A stretch of DNA of 64,000 bases from Mobiluncus sp034180645 (GTDB taxonomy: Bacteria > Actinomycetota > Actinomycetes > Actinomycetales > Actinomycetaceae). Below are positions 8,227-17,272 of this stretch, in pieces. The stretch is taken from contig NZ_JAXFNY010000010.1 in NCBI RefSeq assembly GCF_034180645.1, positions 62,001 through 126,000 on the forward strand, given 5' to 3'. Below the pieces are notes generated by a model. That model was not told where the DNA came from. It was given only the letters and a program-made list of their open reading frames with translations, and did no database searches. The translations under genes and the position numbers were made by a program. Position 1 is the first letter of the stretch. Each line of letters starts with the position of its first letter.

Positions 8227-9354
8227 ATGGCGAAAATCGTCAGTTCTTGGAACGATTTTGATCCTTTGAAGCGAGTGATTGTCGGACGCGCCGACAACTC
8301 TATGATTCCCCCGGAGGAACCGGCGACCTCTGAGAAGGTTCCTGTCGATTCCGAGATGCGCGGTATGTGGGGTATGCGCCCGCTGGAAACCGTTGAGAAG
8401 GCCAATGCCCAGCTCGATAACTTGGCGAAGATTCTGGAAGATCACGGTGTTATCGTCGACCGTCCTACGCCGCTGCAGTGGAACCAGGCCATTGGTACTC
8501 CGGATTTCCGCAACGATTCCATGATGACCTGTATGCCGCCTCGCGACATCTTGCTGACCATCGGTAACGAAATCATGTCGGCCGCGAACTCTTTCCGCTG
8601 CCGCTACTTCGAGTACCTGGCTTACTGGCCGTTGATGAACCAGTACTTCGAGGAAGATTCGGAGTTCAAGTGGACCCAGGCTCCTCGTCCTCGTTTGACC
8701 GATAAGTCCTACAAGCACAACTACTACGATGAGAAGATTTCTCTGGAGGAGCGCTTGGAGCGCACCGCCGCTAAAGACTTCGTCACCACTGAAGTTGAGC
8801 CCCTGTGGGATGCTGCTGACGTGATGCGTCTGGGTAAGGATCTGTTCATTCAGCATGGCTTGACCACCAACCGCAAGGCTATGGAATGGTTCAAGCGCTA
8901 CTACCCCGACTTGCGCGTCCACGCCGTGAACTTCCCCGGCGACCCCTACCCGATCCACATCGACGCGACTTTCGTGCCGCTGCGTCCGGGCCTCATCATC
9001 AACAACCCGCACCGCCGCCTGCCCGAAGAACAGCGCAAGATCTTCGAAGCGAACGATTGGCAGATTGTCGATGCGGCGCAGCCGGCTCACACCACTCCGC
9101 CGCCTCTGTGCTACTCCTCCGTGTGGTTGTCCATGAACTGCTTGGTTCTGGACCACAAGACGGTTATCGTCGAGGCTTCCGAAGTTCACCAGCTCGAGCA
9201 AATGGACAAGCTCGGCATGAACGTGATTCCGGTTCCGTTCCGCGATGCTTACCCGTTCGGCGGCGGCCTGCACTGCTCGACCGCAGACGTCTACCGCGAA
9301 GGCACCTGCGAGGATTACTTCCCGAATCAGGTTGCTGATCCGACTCTCGTCTAA
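8227..9354 (+). CDS. Amidinotransferase, glycine amidinotransferase (AGAT)-like
   Basis: The enzyme is expected to move the amidino group of arginine to an amine acceptor; in the AGAT family this is glycine, giving guanidinoacetate and ornithine. The family's catalytic residues are visible: Asp in DAADVMRLGKDLF (195-207), His244 in IHIDATF, and the nucleophile Cys350 in GGGLHCSTADV. At 375 aa it is close to the human enzyme without its transit peptide. ATG 8227 is chosen over an open upstream frame because TAAGGAGAC precedes it and homology begins there. Two transporter genes follow, which suggests a module that makes or handles a guanidino compound. The true acceptor is not determined by the sequence. 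Confidence 0.85.
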   Translation: MAKIVSSWNDFDPLKRVIVGRADNSMIPPEEPATSEKVPVDSEMRGMWGMRPLETVEKANAQLDNLAKILEDHGVIVDRPTPLQWNQAIGTPDFRNDSMMTCMPPRDILLTIGNEIMSAANSFRCRYFEYLAYWPLMNQYFEEDSEFKWTQAPRPRLTDKSYKHNYYDEKISLEERLERTAAKDFVTTEVEPLWDAADVMRLGKDLFIQHGLTTNRKAMEWFKRYYPDLRVHAVNFPGDPYPIHIDATFVPLRPGLIINNPHRRLPEEQRKIFEANDWQIVDAAQPAHTTPPPLCYSSVWLSMNCLVLDHKTVIVEASEVHQLEQMDKLGMNVIPVPFRDAYPFGGGLHCSTADVYREGTCEDYFPNQVADPTLV

Positions 9355-9398
9355 CTCGAGTTAGTTTTCAATCCTGAATTAACACGATGACAGTTCAT

Positions 9399-9512
9399 GC
9401 TGGGGCTGCGGAAAGTTCTTTCGCAGCCCCAGCGGGACTATAAACGCTATTTAGCGTATTTCAATCTTTTTCTACAACAAGGCATTTTTTGCGCCCCTCA
9501 AAGGAGAGGGGC
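9399..9512 (+). terminator. Intergenic hairpin cluster (terminator/attenuator) before the EamA transporter gene
   Basis: A very strong stem pairs 9399-9410 with 9422-9433 (GCTGGGGCTGCG/CGCAGCCCCAGC), with three more A-T pairs inside. It is followed by a second small stem (ACGCT 9444-9448 with AGCGT 9453-9457) running into a T-rich stretch. A third stem (GCCCCTC 9493-9499 with GAGGGGC 9506-9512) lies 35 bases before the next start codon. The first two probably terminate or attenuate transcription from the amidinotransferase gene. The third could limit translation of the transporter. Confidence 0.6.
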
Positions 9513-9546
9513 TACGGGTCGAGAATTCGCAAAGGTAGTGAGGACA

Positions 9547-10635
9547 ATGAGCACTGGAAATAATTATGTAATGAACACCAAATGGGGCGTTATCGCCATG
9601 TTCATTTCTGCCACAGGCATGGGCCTGGTCCCGCTGTTTAGTCGGTGGGCTACGCGCACAGATATGTTCGATGGCACTAAAGGCTTGAACGCTGGCAATA
9701 GCGTCGGTGCTCTCATGGCAACCGGACGGATGGCTATGGGCATCATCTTTTTCGTTTGCCTCATGCTGATGACGAAAAAGGTGAAGGTCTGGAGAGAACT
9801 AAAGATATCCCCAGCCATCATCATGGGTGGGGTCATGATTGGCCTTTCCCTGGGATGCTACGTAACCTCGACTTTGCTCACCACCGTCGCCAACGCGGTG
9901 CTGCTCATCTACATCGGCCCGGTTGTCTGCATTGTGTTGGCACGGATCTTCCGTAAAGAACCGATGGGCATCGTCCACTACGTATGTCTGGTGGCGGTGT
10001 TCCTGGGGATGTTGTTTGGTAACCAGCTCATTGGCTTTGGTGACAGTGGATTCTTCGTTGATTTTAACTTGTCGGCTTCTACCCCCGAATTCCCTCTCGC
10101 TGGACTGGGTAATCTGTTCGGATTCCTTTCCGGTATCTTCTATGGCTCATCAATGTTCTTTAACGGCTACCGCAAAGATGCGGACACGACCGCTCGTGGT
10201 GTGTGGAACTTTATTGCCGCTACAGTTGCTGCCGGCAGTTTGGCGCTGATGCTCCACCTCATCGGAACGCTTGGTAACGTCCCCGGCTGGTCTTTGGATT
10301 TGCAGCTGACCCCCTTTAACTGGGTGGGTGCGGTGCTGCTGTGGATTATCTGCGGACCCATCGCGTTGGGCTTCTTGTTGGTGGCGGGACGAAACCTGCC
10401 GGCTGCGGATTACGGCATTATTGCCTACTGGGAAGTGGTTGTGGCTATTTTCGTAGGTTTGCTTGTTTTCAGCGAGGCTCTGAATATCAACACGATTCTT
10501 GGCGTAATACTGGTAGTGGGAGGTGGGATGTACCCGAGCATCAGTATGTTGCATCAGAGCCGGAAGAACCGGAAACAGAGTCGTTTAGATAGCGCGGAGC
10601 AACCAACAGAAGTTGTGGAAACAACCGTATCCTAA
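9547..10635 (+). CDS. EamA/DMT-superfamily transporter
   Basis: This is a 362-aa integral membrane protein with about ten hydrophobic helices arranged as two EamA-type halves (repeat 1 about residues 10-150, repeat 2 about 175-335) and a charged C-terminal tail. Members export amino acids, nucleosides or other metabolites. The ATG at 9547 is preceded by GTGAGGACA; the open frame upstream runs through the intergenic hairpins and is not used. It lies between the amidinotransferase and an MHS-type transporter. Export or exchange of the guanidino product or its precursors is a reasonable inference, but no substrate motif is known. Confidence 0.8.
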   Translation: MSTGNNYVMNTKWGVIAMFISATGMGLVPLFSRWATRTDMFDGTKGLNAGNSVGALMATGRMAMGIIFFVCLMLMTKKVKVWRELKISPAIIMGGVMIGLSLGCYVTSTLLTTVANAVLLIYIGPVVCIVLARIFRKEPMGIVHYVCLVAVFLGMLFGNQLIGFGDSGFFVDFNLSASTPEFPLAGLGNLFGFLSGIFYGSSMFFNGYRKDADTTARGVWNFIAATVAAGSLALMLHLIGTLGNVPGWSLDLQLTPFNWVGAVLLWIICGPIALGFLLVAGRNLPAADYGIIAYWEVVVAIFVGLLVFSEALNINTILGVILVVGGGMYPSISMLHQSRKNRKQSRLDSAEQPTEVVETTVS

Positions 10636-10701
10636 CTATTGAGAAATTTTTAATATACTAGCGGAACTAGGCTGTATTCCAGCAACAGATTCGGGACAAA
10701 C

Positions 10702-12015
10702 ATGACAAATAACAACCAACCTGAGAAACTGGAAACTGACGATGTTATTGTGCGACGAGCGCTGACGTGCTCGTTCCTGGGGAACTTTGCGGAATGGTTA
10801 GACTACGGTTCCTATGCCTATCTAGCCACGGTAATCGCGGTGGTGTTCTTCCCGGAAGGAGATCCCGCCGTCACGCTCATGTCCACTTACGCAGTATTCG
10901 CGCTGTCGTTCGTGGCTCGGCCCATAGGCGCCTTCGTCTGGGGATACCTTGGTGATAAAAAAGGACGCAAATGGTCACTCACAGTCTCAATCCTGTTGAT
11001 GACTGCCGCGACCAGTGCTATCGGGCTCATACCCAGCTTTAACGCAATTGGCTACGCTGCCCCGATTCTGCTGCTACTGTTGCGTCTGCTGCAAGGTTTC
11101 TCGGCATCGGCAGAATACGCGGGCGCCGCCGTATTCATCGCAGAATACGCGCCAAAGAACAAGAGAGGCTTGTATTGCTCTCTGGTCCCCGCCTCAACCG
11201 CAACGGGACTGCTGGTGGGATCTTTCCTCGCCACCGTCTTGAACGCGACGTTGAGTGCGGAAATGATGCAATCGTTTGGGTGGAGAATCCCCTTCCTGTT
11301 AGCCTTTCCTCTTGGCGTAGTGGTGCTCAGAATGTGGCTGAAACTTGAAGACTCCGAGATTTATCGCAACATGGTGAAAAACCTCAACGAGACCGGGCAG
11401 AAACGCAAATCACCCCTGCGCTTGCTCTTCACCAAGTACTGGCGTCAAACCCTGATCTCCTTCGGAGTGTCGTCGCTAAACGCGGTCGGGTTCTACATGG
11501 TGCTCACATACCTGCCGGTGTACGTTGAGACCGTCGTGAAACTCAACAAAGTTACCGCAGACCTGATCACCAACGCCACACTGGTGCTCTATATTTCCAT
11601 GATCTTCTTTGCAGGCAAACTCTCGGATCACTTCGGGCGAAAGAAACTGCTCATCTCCGCCTGCCTTGGCTTCATCGTGCTGATTATCCCCGGATATATG
11701 CTGTTGAACACCAAGATAGTCGTGGTGATTCTGATCGTGGAGCTGGTCTTAGCTTTCGTGCTCACTCTTAACGATGGCACGTTGTCTTCATTCCTTTCCG
11801 AAACTTTCCCAACGGAGGTGCGCTACAGCGGATTTGCGGTGTCCTTCAACCTCGCTAACGCCATTTTCGGCGGAACAGTCGGCCTGGTTTCCACTTTCAT
11901 TATCAAGGCAACTGGAAATCCCCTGTCACCAGCTTTCTATATGGTTGGCGTGTCATTTTTCGCGTTGGTATGCATGGTCTTTGCCAAGGAATACAAGGAT
12001 AAAGAGCTGAGGTGA
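10702..12015 (+). CDS. MFS transporter, metabolite:H+ symporter (ProP-like) family
   Basis: This 437-aa protein has 12 predicted helices. The loop 2-3 signature GYLGDKKGRKWSLTVSI and its second-half counterpart GKLSDHFGRKKLL are typical of the MHS subfamily, which takes up betaine, proline, citrate or related acids with protons. The N-terminal NFAEWLDYGSYAYLATV also fits this family. The spacing from the upstream transporter gene is 66 bases and contains an AT-rich stretch that could be a promoter. In this context it may import the amino acid or guanidino substrate of the amidinotransferase (inference). Confidence 0.85.
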   Translation: MTNNNQPEKLETDDVIVRRALTCSFLGNFAEWLDYGSYAYLATVIAVVFFPEGDPAVTLMSTYAVFALSFVARPIGAFVWGYLGDKKGRKWSLTVSILLMTAATSAIGLIPSFNAIGYAAPILLLLLRLLQGFSASAEYAGAAVFIAEYAPKNKRGLYCSLVPASTATGLLVGSFLATVLNATLSAEMMQSFGWRIPFLLAFPLGVVVLRMWLKLEDSEIYRNMVKNLNETGQKRKSPLRLLFTKYWRQTLISFGVSSLNAVGFYMVLTYLPVYVETVVKLNKVTADLITNATLVLYISMIFFAGKLSDHFGRKKLLISACLGFIVLIIPGYMLLNTKIVVVILIVELVLAFVLTLNDGTLSSFLSETFPTEVRYSGFAVSFNLANAIFGGTVGLVSTFIIKATGNPLSPAFYMVGVSFFALVCMVFAKEYKDKELR

Positions 12016-12184
12016 CGGGTAGCCTCTATTCCGCTTTGCTGCATCGTTATTTTGATGATGCTGCGAGCCGCGAAAGCAACCCGTGACAAAACAGTTACGG
12101 ATGAACACGGAATAATCCCCTAAAACTTAACAGAGACCAGGAGGCATCTCCATCCGCTTTCACGTGGCGGAGGTGTTTCCTTGC

Positions 12185-12203
12185 CGGGAGACCTCATCTC
12201 CCG
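12185..12203 (+). terminator. Hairpin upstream of arc
   Basis: CGGGAGA (12185-12191) pairs with TCTCCCG (12197-12203) around a five-base loop, followed by AGTTTAAGG. It lies about 60 bases before the arc start and just before a short leader ORF. It may end leftover transcription from the MHS transporter or act as a leader structure; the T-run is too short to decide. Confidence 0.35.
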
Positions 12204-12222
12204 AGTTTAAGGAGAGACGCTG

Positions 12223-12273
12223 ATGTCTCGTCATTATGTACTGGTTCAACTAGGAGGTGACCATGTCGGATAG
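12223..12273 (+). CDS. Possible 16-codon leader ORF overlapping the arc start
   Basis: An ATG at 12223 stands eight bases after AAGGAGAG, a strong ribosome site. It encodes MSRHYVLVQLGGDHVG before a TAG that lies inside the arc coding region, in a different frame. Ribosomes finishing here would be next to the arc ribosome site and ATG (12263), which suggests translational coupling. It could also be chance; there is no second copy to compare it with. Confidence 0.3.
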   Translation: MSRHYVLVQLGGDHVG

Positions 12274-13795
12274 CCATGCTTCGAGCAATCCGAGCGGGCA
12301 GACCAGCGAGCCGCAGCGCTTGGAAAACCAGAACACGTTGCTGGCCTCCGCTTTGGCACAGGCTCAAAGTGAGTTGAAGAATCTGCGCAAAGAGATTCAA
12401 CGGTTACAGGAGCCGCCCCTTACTCACGGGACTGTCGTGAAACTCGTCGATTCGGAACAACGTCTCGTGGATGTTTCCGTAATGGGACGGCGCTTTCGCG
12501 TCACCATCGGCGACACGATTGCGTGGGGGAGGCTCCAACTCGGCGACACCATTTTGCTAAACGACAAAATGGTTGGCATCGGGAAAGAAACCGCCGCCGA
12601 TACCGGCGTGAGCGCGGTCGTCTTGGAGCACGTGGATACAGACCGCATCCTCGTCACGGTCAATAACGATAGTGTTCGTTTGCTACGTCTGAGCGACCGG
12701 CTTCACGGTACTCGGATTCGCCCCGGCGACACGCTGCTGGTGGATTTGCAATCGGGGTTTGCCCAGGAATATCTGGCGCGACCTGAGATTGAGGGCCTGG
12801 AACTTGACGACAATCCGGGCGTGAACTGGGACCAAATCGGGGGACTCGAATCTGTCTTGACGCTGATTCGGGAAACCATCGAATTGCCAATGACCCACCC
12901 CGAACTCTATGAAAGCTATCAGCTGCGACCCCCCAAGGGCATTTTGCTCTACGGCCCGCCGGGCGTCGGGAAGACCATGATTGCCAAGGCAATCGCCACC
13001 TCGCTGAGCGAGATGCTCGGCAAGAAGGCCCACTTCCTCAATATTAAAGGCCCCGAACTGCTGGATAAGTACGTGGGCGAAACCGAGCGGCGCGTGCGTG
13101 CCGTGTTTTCCCGCGCCCGCGAAAAATCCGCGAACGGGGTTCCGGTCATCGTCTTTTTTGATGAGATGGAGGCCCTATTTAGGACTCGCGGCACGGGTGT
13201 CTCGAGCGACGTCGAAACAACCGTCGTTCCGCAACTTCTGGCAGAGATTGATGGGGTCGAGGAGCTGCGTAACGTGGTCATAGTCGGCGCTTCCAACCGC
13301 GAAGACCTCATCGATCCGGCGATTGTCCGGCCCGGACGCCTCGACATGCATATTCGCATCCCACGGCCCAATAGGGCGGCTTGCACCGAGATTCTCGGAA
13401 AATATCTGCGTGAGGACCTGCCCTATGCGCCGGGAGTAAACCCCGCTGCCTTGCGCGATGAGGTCATCGACAAGGTCTTTACTCGCGATGCGGCTACAGC
13501 CATCCTGCGGGTGACGCGTAAATCCGGCAAGGAAGAGACCTGGTATCTCTCTGACCTGGTTTCGGGAGCGATGCTGGCTTCGATTGTCGAAAAAGCTAAG
13601 GCGCGGGCGGTTCAACAAGCGCTTCGCGGCGAGCCGGGGATTCGTCTCGAACACCTGCTGGCCGCGATTCGGGATGAAACTGCAGCTCACCAAGACCTGC
13701 CGGGAGTTTCAGACCCCGAAGAATGGGCTCGGATAGTGGGGCGTTCCAAACGGTTAGACCCCATTTTGGACATTACCCCGATTCAAGAGGATTGA
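12263..13795 (+). CDS. arc: Proteasome-associated AAA+ ATPase ARC/Mpa homologue
   Basis: This is a hexameric unfoldase that recognises pupylated proteins. An N-terminal coiled coil (about residues 15-55, heptads of Leu/Ile) should bind Pup. Two OB-fold segments follow, then the AAA domain with Walker A GPPGVGKT near 231-238 and Walker B VIVFFDEME near 294-302. The start ATG follows TAGGAGGTGACC. The protein ends in ...ILDITPIQED: the C-terminal GQYL-type motif by which Mpa docks on the 20S proteasome is missing, as expected if no proteasome core is present. It is first in the arc-dop-pup-pafA run. Confidence 0.92.
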   Translation: MSDSHASSNPSGQTSEPQRLENQNTLLASALAQAQSELKNLRKEIQRLQEPPLTHGTVVKLVDSEQRLVDVSVMGRRFRVTIGDTIAWGRLQLGDTILLNDKMVGIGKETAADTGVSAVVLEHVDTDRILVTVNNDSVRLLRLSDRLHGTRIRPGDTLLVDLQSGFAQEYLARPEIEGLELDDNPGVNWDQIGGLESVLTLIRETIELPMTHPELYESYQLRPPKGILLYGPPGVGKTMIAKAIATSLSEMLGKKAHFLNIKGPELLDKYVGETERRVRAVFSRAREKSANGVPVIVFFDEMEALFRTRGTGVSSDVETTVVPQLLAEIDGVEELRNVVIVGASNREDLIDPAIVRPGRLDMHIRIPRPNRAACTEILGKYLREDLPYAPGVNPAALRDEVIDKVFTRDAATAILRVTRKSGKEETWYLSDLVSGAMLASIVEKAKARAVQQALRGEPGIRLEHLLAAIRDETAAHQDLPGVSDPEEWARIVGRSKRLDPILDITPIQED

Positions 13796-13830
13796 GAGCG
13801 CCGCGGGGGGCCGCGCGAAGGAGGAAACAT

Positions 13831-15669
13831 ATGCTGAGCGTGAAACGTATCATGTCGATAGAAACTGAATATGCCTTGAGTGATTTCCCCGCTAGTCCCT
13901 CTCCCGAGGCAGTTGCGGCAGATTCTGAAACCCAGGCCGCGCAACAGGCGGAGGCTCTGGCCCAGCGCTTATGGCGCACTTGGGCTCTGGAGGAAGCGAA
14001 AACACCGGGGGTGCCGGCGACGAATCACGTTCCCGATCCGGCAGGTGCTGCCGTCTCTTGGCGGATGCTCCCCGGAGCCGGCACTCGTTTCGACTATTCG
14101 GGAGAACACCCGGAGCTCGACGCCGAGGGCAAAGAACACCACGACTTGCCCCCCGAGGCCCGGACGAACGAGGAACTCGGCGCCGTCCTGACCGGCGTGA
14201 AAACTCGCTGGGTTACGAAAGTTGATGCGTTCGGTCAACACTACTACCGCGGCAACTCCACCATTGCTCCCAATGGAGCGAGGCTCTACGTCGACCATGG
14301 TCACCCCGAGTATTCCGCGCCGGAATGTCTCGGGCCTCTCCAAACAGCGCTCTACGACCGTGCCGGAGATGAAATCATGACCCGCGCGGCCCAGGCTCTG
14401 CGTGACAGTACTTCCCCTGACGAGGCCGGGGCGAAGGCTCTAATCCTAAAGAACAACACCGATGCGCACGGCTCGGCTTGGGGCGCGCATGAAAACTACC
14501 TCGTAGAGCGCAGCGTGGAATGGCAGCTCTTGGTGGACCTCTTTATGCCGTACTTAGTGTCTCGCCCGATTTTTTGCGGCACGGGACGTCTCGGGCTGGG
14601 CCAAAACAGTGAAACCGCGGGTTTCCAGATTTTTCAACGCGCGGATTTCATCGAAACCGAAGTTTCCCTGATGACGACGCGGGAACGCCCCATCGTCAAC
14701 ACCCGCGACGAGCCCCACGCTACTCGCCGCTATCGGCGGTTCCACGTCATCACTGCGGATTCCTCTATGTTCCCCTATTCCACCGCATTGCGCACCGGGA
14801 CGGCCGCGCTGCTGTTGAGTCTGGCCGAGAACCTCCCCGAACGGGCTCGTGAACTCGCCGATAGGTGGGCGCTGGCGGATTCGGTAGCGGCAATCAAGGC
14901 CTTTTCCCGCGACGTCACGTTGCAACAAGCTTGCCCTCTGAAGGCCGGGGGAGCAGCTACTGCGCTCGAGATTCAGCAGGGATATCTGGAGTTTATTCGT
15001 GAAGTTGGCTTTGAGGCTGGCTCTGGGGCATCTCAGCAGGCGGACAGTGAAACCAAGTGGGTTATCGAGAACTGGGAACGGGTCTTGAACTCCCTCGAGG
15101 CAGGCTGGCGCGAAGCCACTGCCCTCGTGGAATGGTGTGCGAAACTCGCGCTTTTGGATCGCAAGCGGGATCAACTGAGCTGCGGTTGGGACGACCCCAG
15201 ATTGGCGTTGTTGGATCTGAGATTTTCCATGATTGACGAGGGTTTATCTCTGGCTCGCGCGCTGGAAAAGGGCGGTTTTGAGCCACTGTTTGCCGTGGAG
15301 GAAATCCAACAGGCCTCCTGGGAGGCGCCGGCGGAAACCCGTGCCGGAGGGCGCGCTGAGCTGCTGCGGCGTTTCCCCGACCAGCTCTGGGCGGCTTCTT
15401 GGATGGCGGTTTTGGTTGACATCGGCAAGCCACAGTTGGTGCGGGTCCAGTTCCCCGACCCATACCACCCCACCCGCCAGGAAGTCCAGAAAGCCGTGGA
15501 GATTTGCGCGGCGAAGCTCGGTTCCGAAAGTGAGGACCAGGGTAAACTCGTCGCGGAAGTCCTGCAAGTCCTGGGAGTAGAATTGCCTGCGGATTTGAAA
15601 TATTACTCTTGGGACGAGGGCTACTACGCCAGTGAAAGATTTAAAGAGCAATTTGAGAAAGGGAAATGA
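13831..15669 (+). CDS. dop: Deamidase/depupylase Dop, with enlarged N-terminal region
   Basis: Dop converts the C-terminal Gln of Pup to Glu and also removes Pup from substrates. Family signatures are clear: RIMSIETEYAL at the N-terminus, GARLYVDHGHPEYSAPEC with the catalytic Asp155, and NNTDAHGSAWGAHENYLV. At 612 aa it is about 100 longer than typical Dop, and the catalytic Asp sits roughly 60 residues later than in the mycobacterial protein; much of the extra sequence is acidic and Ala/Glu-rich. ATG 13831 follows AAGGAGGAAAC. The stop overlaps the pup start (ATGA), indicating coupled translation. Confidence 0.92.
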   Translation: MLSVKRIMSIETEYALSDFPASPSPEAVAADSETQAAQQAEALAQRLWRTWALEEAKTPGVPATNHVPDPAGAAVSWRMLPGAGTRFDYSGEHPELDAEGKEHHDLPPEARTNEELGAVLTGVKTRWVTKVDAFGQHYYRGNSTIAPNGARLYVDHGHPEYSAPECLGPLQTALYDRAGDEIMTRAAQALRDSTSPDEAGAKALILKNNTDAHGSAWGAHENYLVERSVEWQLLVDLFMPYLVSRPIFCGTGRLGLGQNSETAGFQIFQRADFIETEVSLMTTRERPIVNTRDEPHATRRYRRFHVITADSSMFPYSTALRTGTAALLLSLAENLPERARELADRWALADSVAAIKAFSRDVTLQQACPLKAGGAATALEIQQGYLEFIREVGFEAGSGASQQADSETKWVIENWERVLNSLEAGWREATALVEWCAKLALLDRKRDQLSCGWDDPRLALLDLRFSMIDEGLSLARALEKGGFEPLFAVEEIQQASWEAPAETRAGGRAELLRRFPDQLWAASWMAVLVDIGKPQLVRVQFPDPYHPTRQEVQKAVEICAAKLGSESEDQGKLVAEVLQVLGVELPADLKYYSWDEGYYASERFKEQFEKGK

Positions 15670-15854
15670 TGGCGAAACAGATTCAAGAAAGCCACTCCGC
15701 CAGTGAGAACGAATCGGTTGAAGAGGTCGAACTCGCTCCACAGAATAAAATCTCCGAAGACAAACTCGATGCGTTAATCGAAGACATCGAGGACGTCTTA
15801 AACGTAAACGCCTTGAGCTTTGTCCAGAACTTCAAGCAGCAAGGCGGACAATGA
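15666..15854 (+). CDS. pup: Prokaryotic ubiquitin-like protein Pup
   Basis: This is a small acidic modifier that is attached to lysines of target proteins. It is 62 aa (61 if the second ATG is used). It is disordered in character, with a helical segment DKLDALIEDIEDVLNVNA that should pair with the coiled coil of ARC, and it ends in NFKQQGGQ. The terminal Gln means Dop must deamidate it before PafA can use it. It overlaps dop by four bases and pafA by four bases (ATGA at both junctions). In many actinobacteria prcB and prcA stand between pup and pafA; here they do not. Confidence 0.95.
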   Translation: MMAKQIQESHSASENESVEEVELAPQNKISEDKLDALIEDIEDVLNVNALSFVQNFKQQGGQ

Positions 15855-17212
15855 CACGTCTCGGAAGGGTCTGTGGCCTCGAAACCGAATATGGTGTGAC
15901 CAGTGTCTACATCTCCGATGATTCCGGCTCGGAGGAACCACCGCTAGACGTAGAGGCGGCCGTGAAAGAGATTTTTGCCAGTACGGAGCGAGCCGTGCGG
16001 GTTCCTCACGGGTTTCTCTCCAACGGGGCGAGGCTCTATGTCGATATTGGAGAGCACCCCGAGTATGCTGGTCCCGAGTGCCTTGACCTCGCAGACGTTG
16101 TGGCCCAAGACCTGGCGGGGGACGCGATTATTCAAGATTTAGTCGATATTGCCAATAATAATTTGGTGAACCGCGGCATCCGGATTCACGTCTTGAAAAC
16201 AAACGCTGACTCTTGGGGAAACAGTTTTGGCTGCCACGAAAACTATCAATACGGAGCGAACGCCCCGATTTCGATGCCTGCTTTCGTGTCGTTTCTGGCG
16301 GCTCGCCAAATCCTGTGCGGAAGCGGCTGTATAGACGAGGAAGGGAAATATTGCTTTAGTGCGCGGGCTCGCTATATTACCGAGGCGGCCTCTGCTGACC
16401 CCACGCATAACAAGGCTTTTATCAACACGAAAGAGGAACCTCACGCGGATTCCTCCCGCTGGCGTCGCTTGCACGTGACCTGCGCAGATTCAGCCATGTT
16501 GCCGGTGACAGTCGCTTTGCGGACTTTCCTGGCCGACCGATTTTTGCGTCTCTTGGAGGAGGGCACGAGGGAGGAGGATCTTTTCGTCCTCGATGATCCG
16601 GTCGCGGCCGTGAAAACCTGGAATTACGACCCGAATGCGCGGATGTCCGCATGGCAGGGGGACAGGCCGGTTGAGGTCAGTTGTCCGGAACTGTTGCGAG
16701 AAAGCGTGAATCTGTTTCCTGAGGGCGATGACGAATTCGGTTTGAGGGACGTGGTCGCTCGCGGCCTAGCAGCCCTGACCGAGGGGGATCTCACGGCCTT
16801 GAGTGGTGAACTCGACTGGTCTCTGAAATATCAGCTGCTTTCCCATGTCAGCGCCGGTGAGGCGAATTTTGCTGGGGCCAAAGCCCGGCGAGTAGAGTTA
16901 GCATTTCACGATTTATCGAGGCAATATGGGCTGCGTGAGAGGCTTTTGAAATCGGGAAGTGTGAAGCCGCTGGTAAGTGATAGTTGCATTGCCCGGGCTA
17001 AGGCGATTCCTCCTGCCAATACCAGAGCGTTATTACGTGGAAAAGTGGTGGAAGCGTGCGACCTTGCTGACCGGAGTGCCTCAATCGGATGGTCCTACGT
17101 GCGGTTAGATGACCCCCCTAGCCCCCAGATTGACTTGCTGAATCCTCTCGAGAGTGAATCCGCAGAGATCTCGGAGCTACTTGCAAAAATTGAAAATTTG
17201 GAACAAAAATAG
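15851..17212 (+). CDS. pafA: Pup-protein ligase PafA
   Basis: PafA joins the gamma-carboxylate of the C-terminal Glu of Pup to lysine side chains, using ATP. The N-terminal GLETEYGVTS and GARLYVDIGEHPEYAGPEC with catalytic Asp65 match the glutamine-synthetase-like PafA/Dop fold. HENYQYG and the DSSRWRRLHVTCADSAM segment fit PafA rather than Dop. The length of 453 aa is normal. Its ATG overlaps the pup stop, so ligase and modifier are made together. A tetR-type gene follows after 60 bases. Confidence 0.95.
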   Translation: MTRLGRVCGLETEYGVTSVYISDDSGSEEPPLDVEAAVKEIFASTERAVRVPHGFLSNGARLYVDIGEHPEYAGPECLDLADVVAQDLAGDAIIQDLVDIANNNLVNRGIRIHVLKTNADSWGNSFGCHENYQYGANAPISMPAFVSFLAARQILCGSGCIDEEGKYCFSARARYITEAASADPTHNKAFINTKEEPHADSSRWRRLHVTCADSAMLPVTVALRTFLADRFLRLLEEGTREEDLFVLDDPVAAVKTWNYDPNARMSAWQGDRPVEVSCPELLRESVNLFPEGDDEFGLRDVVARGLAALTEGDLTALSGELDWSLKYQLLSHVSAGEANFAGAKARRVELAFHDLSRQYGLRERLLKSGSVKPLVSDSCIARAKAIPPANTRALLRGKVVEACDLADRSASIGWSYVRLDDPPSPQIDLLNPLESESAEISELLAKIENLEQK

Positions 17213-17272
17213 GTAGGGGCTGGTTAAACGACCGCGAAATCTGTTTCGCTAGCTTACTAAGGGGAGAGGGAG

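Noticed and set aside
8206..9273. Minus-strand open frame of about 355 codons
   Set aside because: It is antisense to the amidinotransferase gene, which has an intact catalytic set and a good ribosome site.
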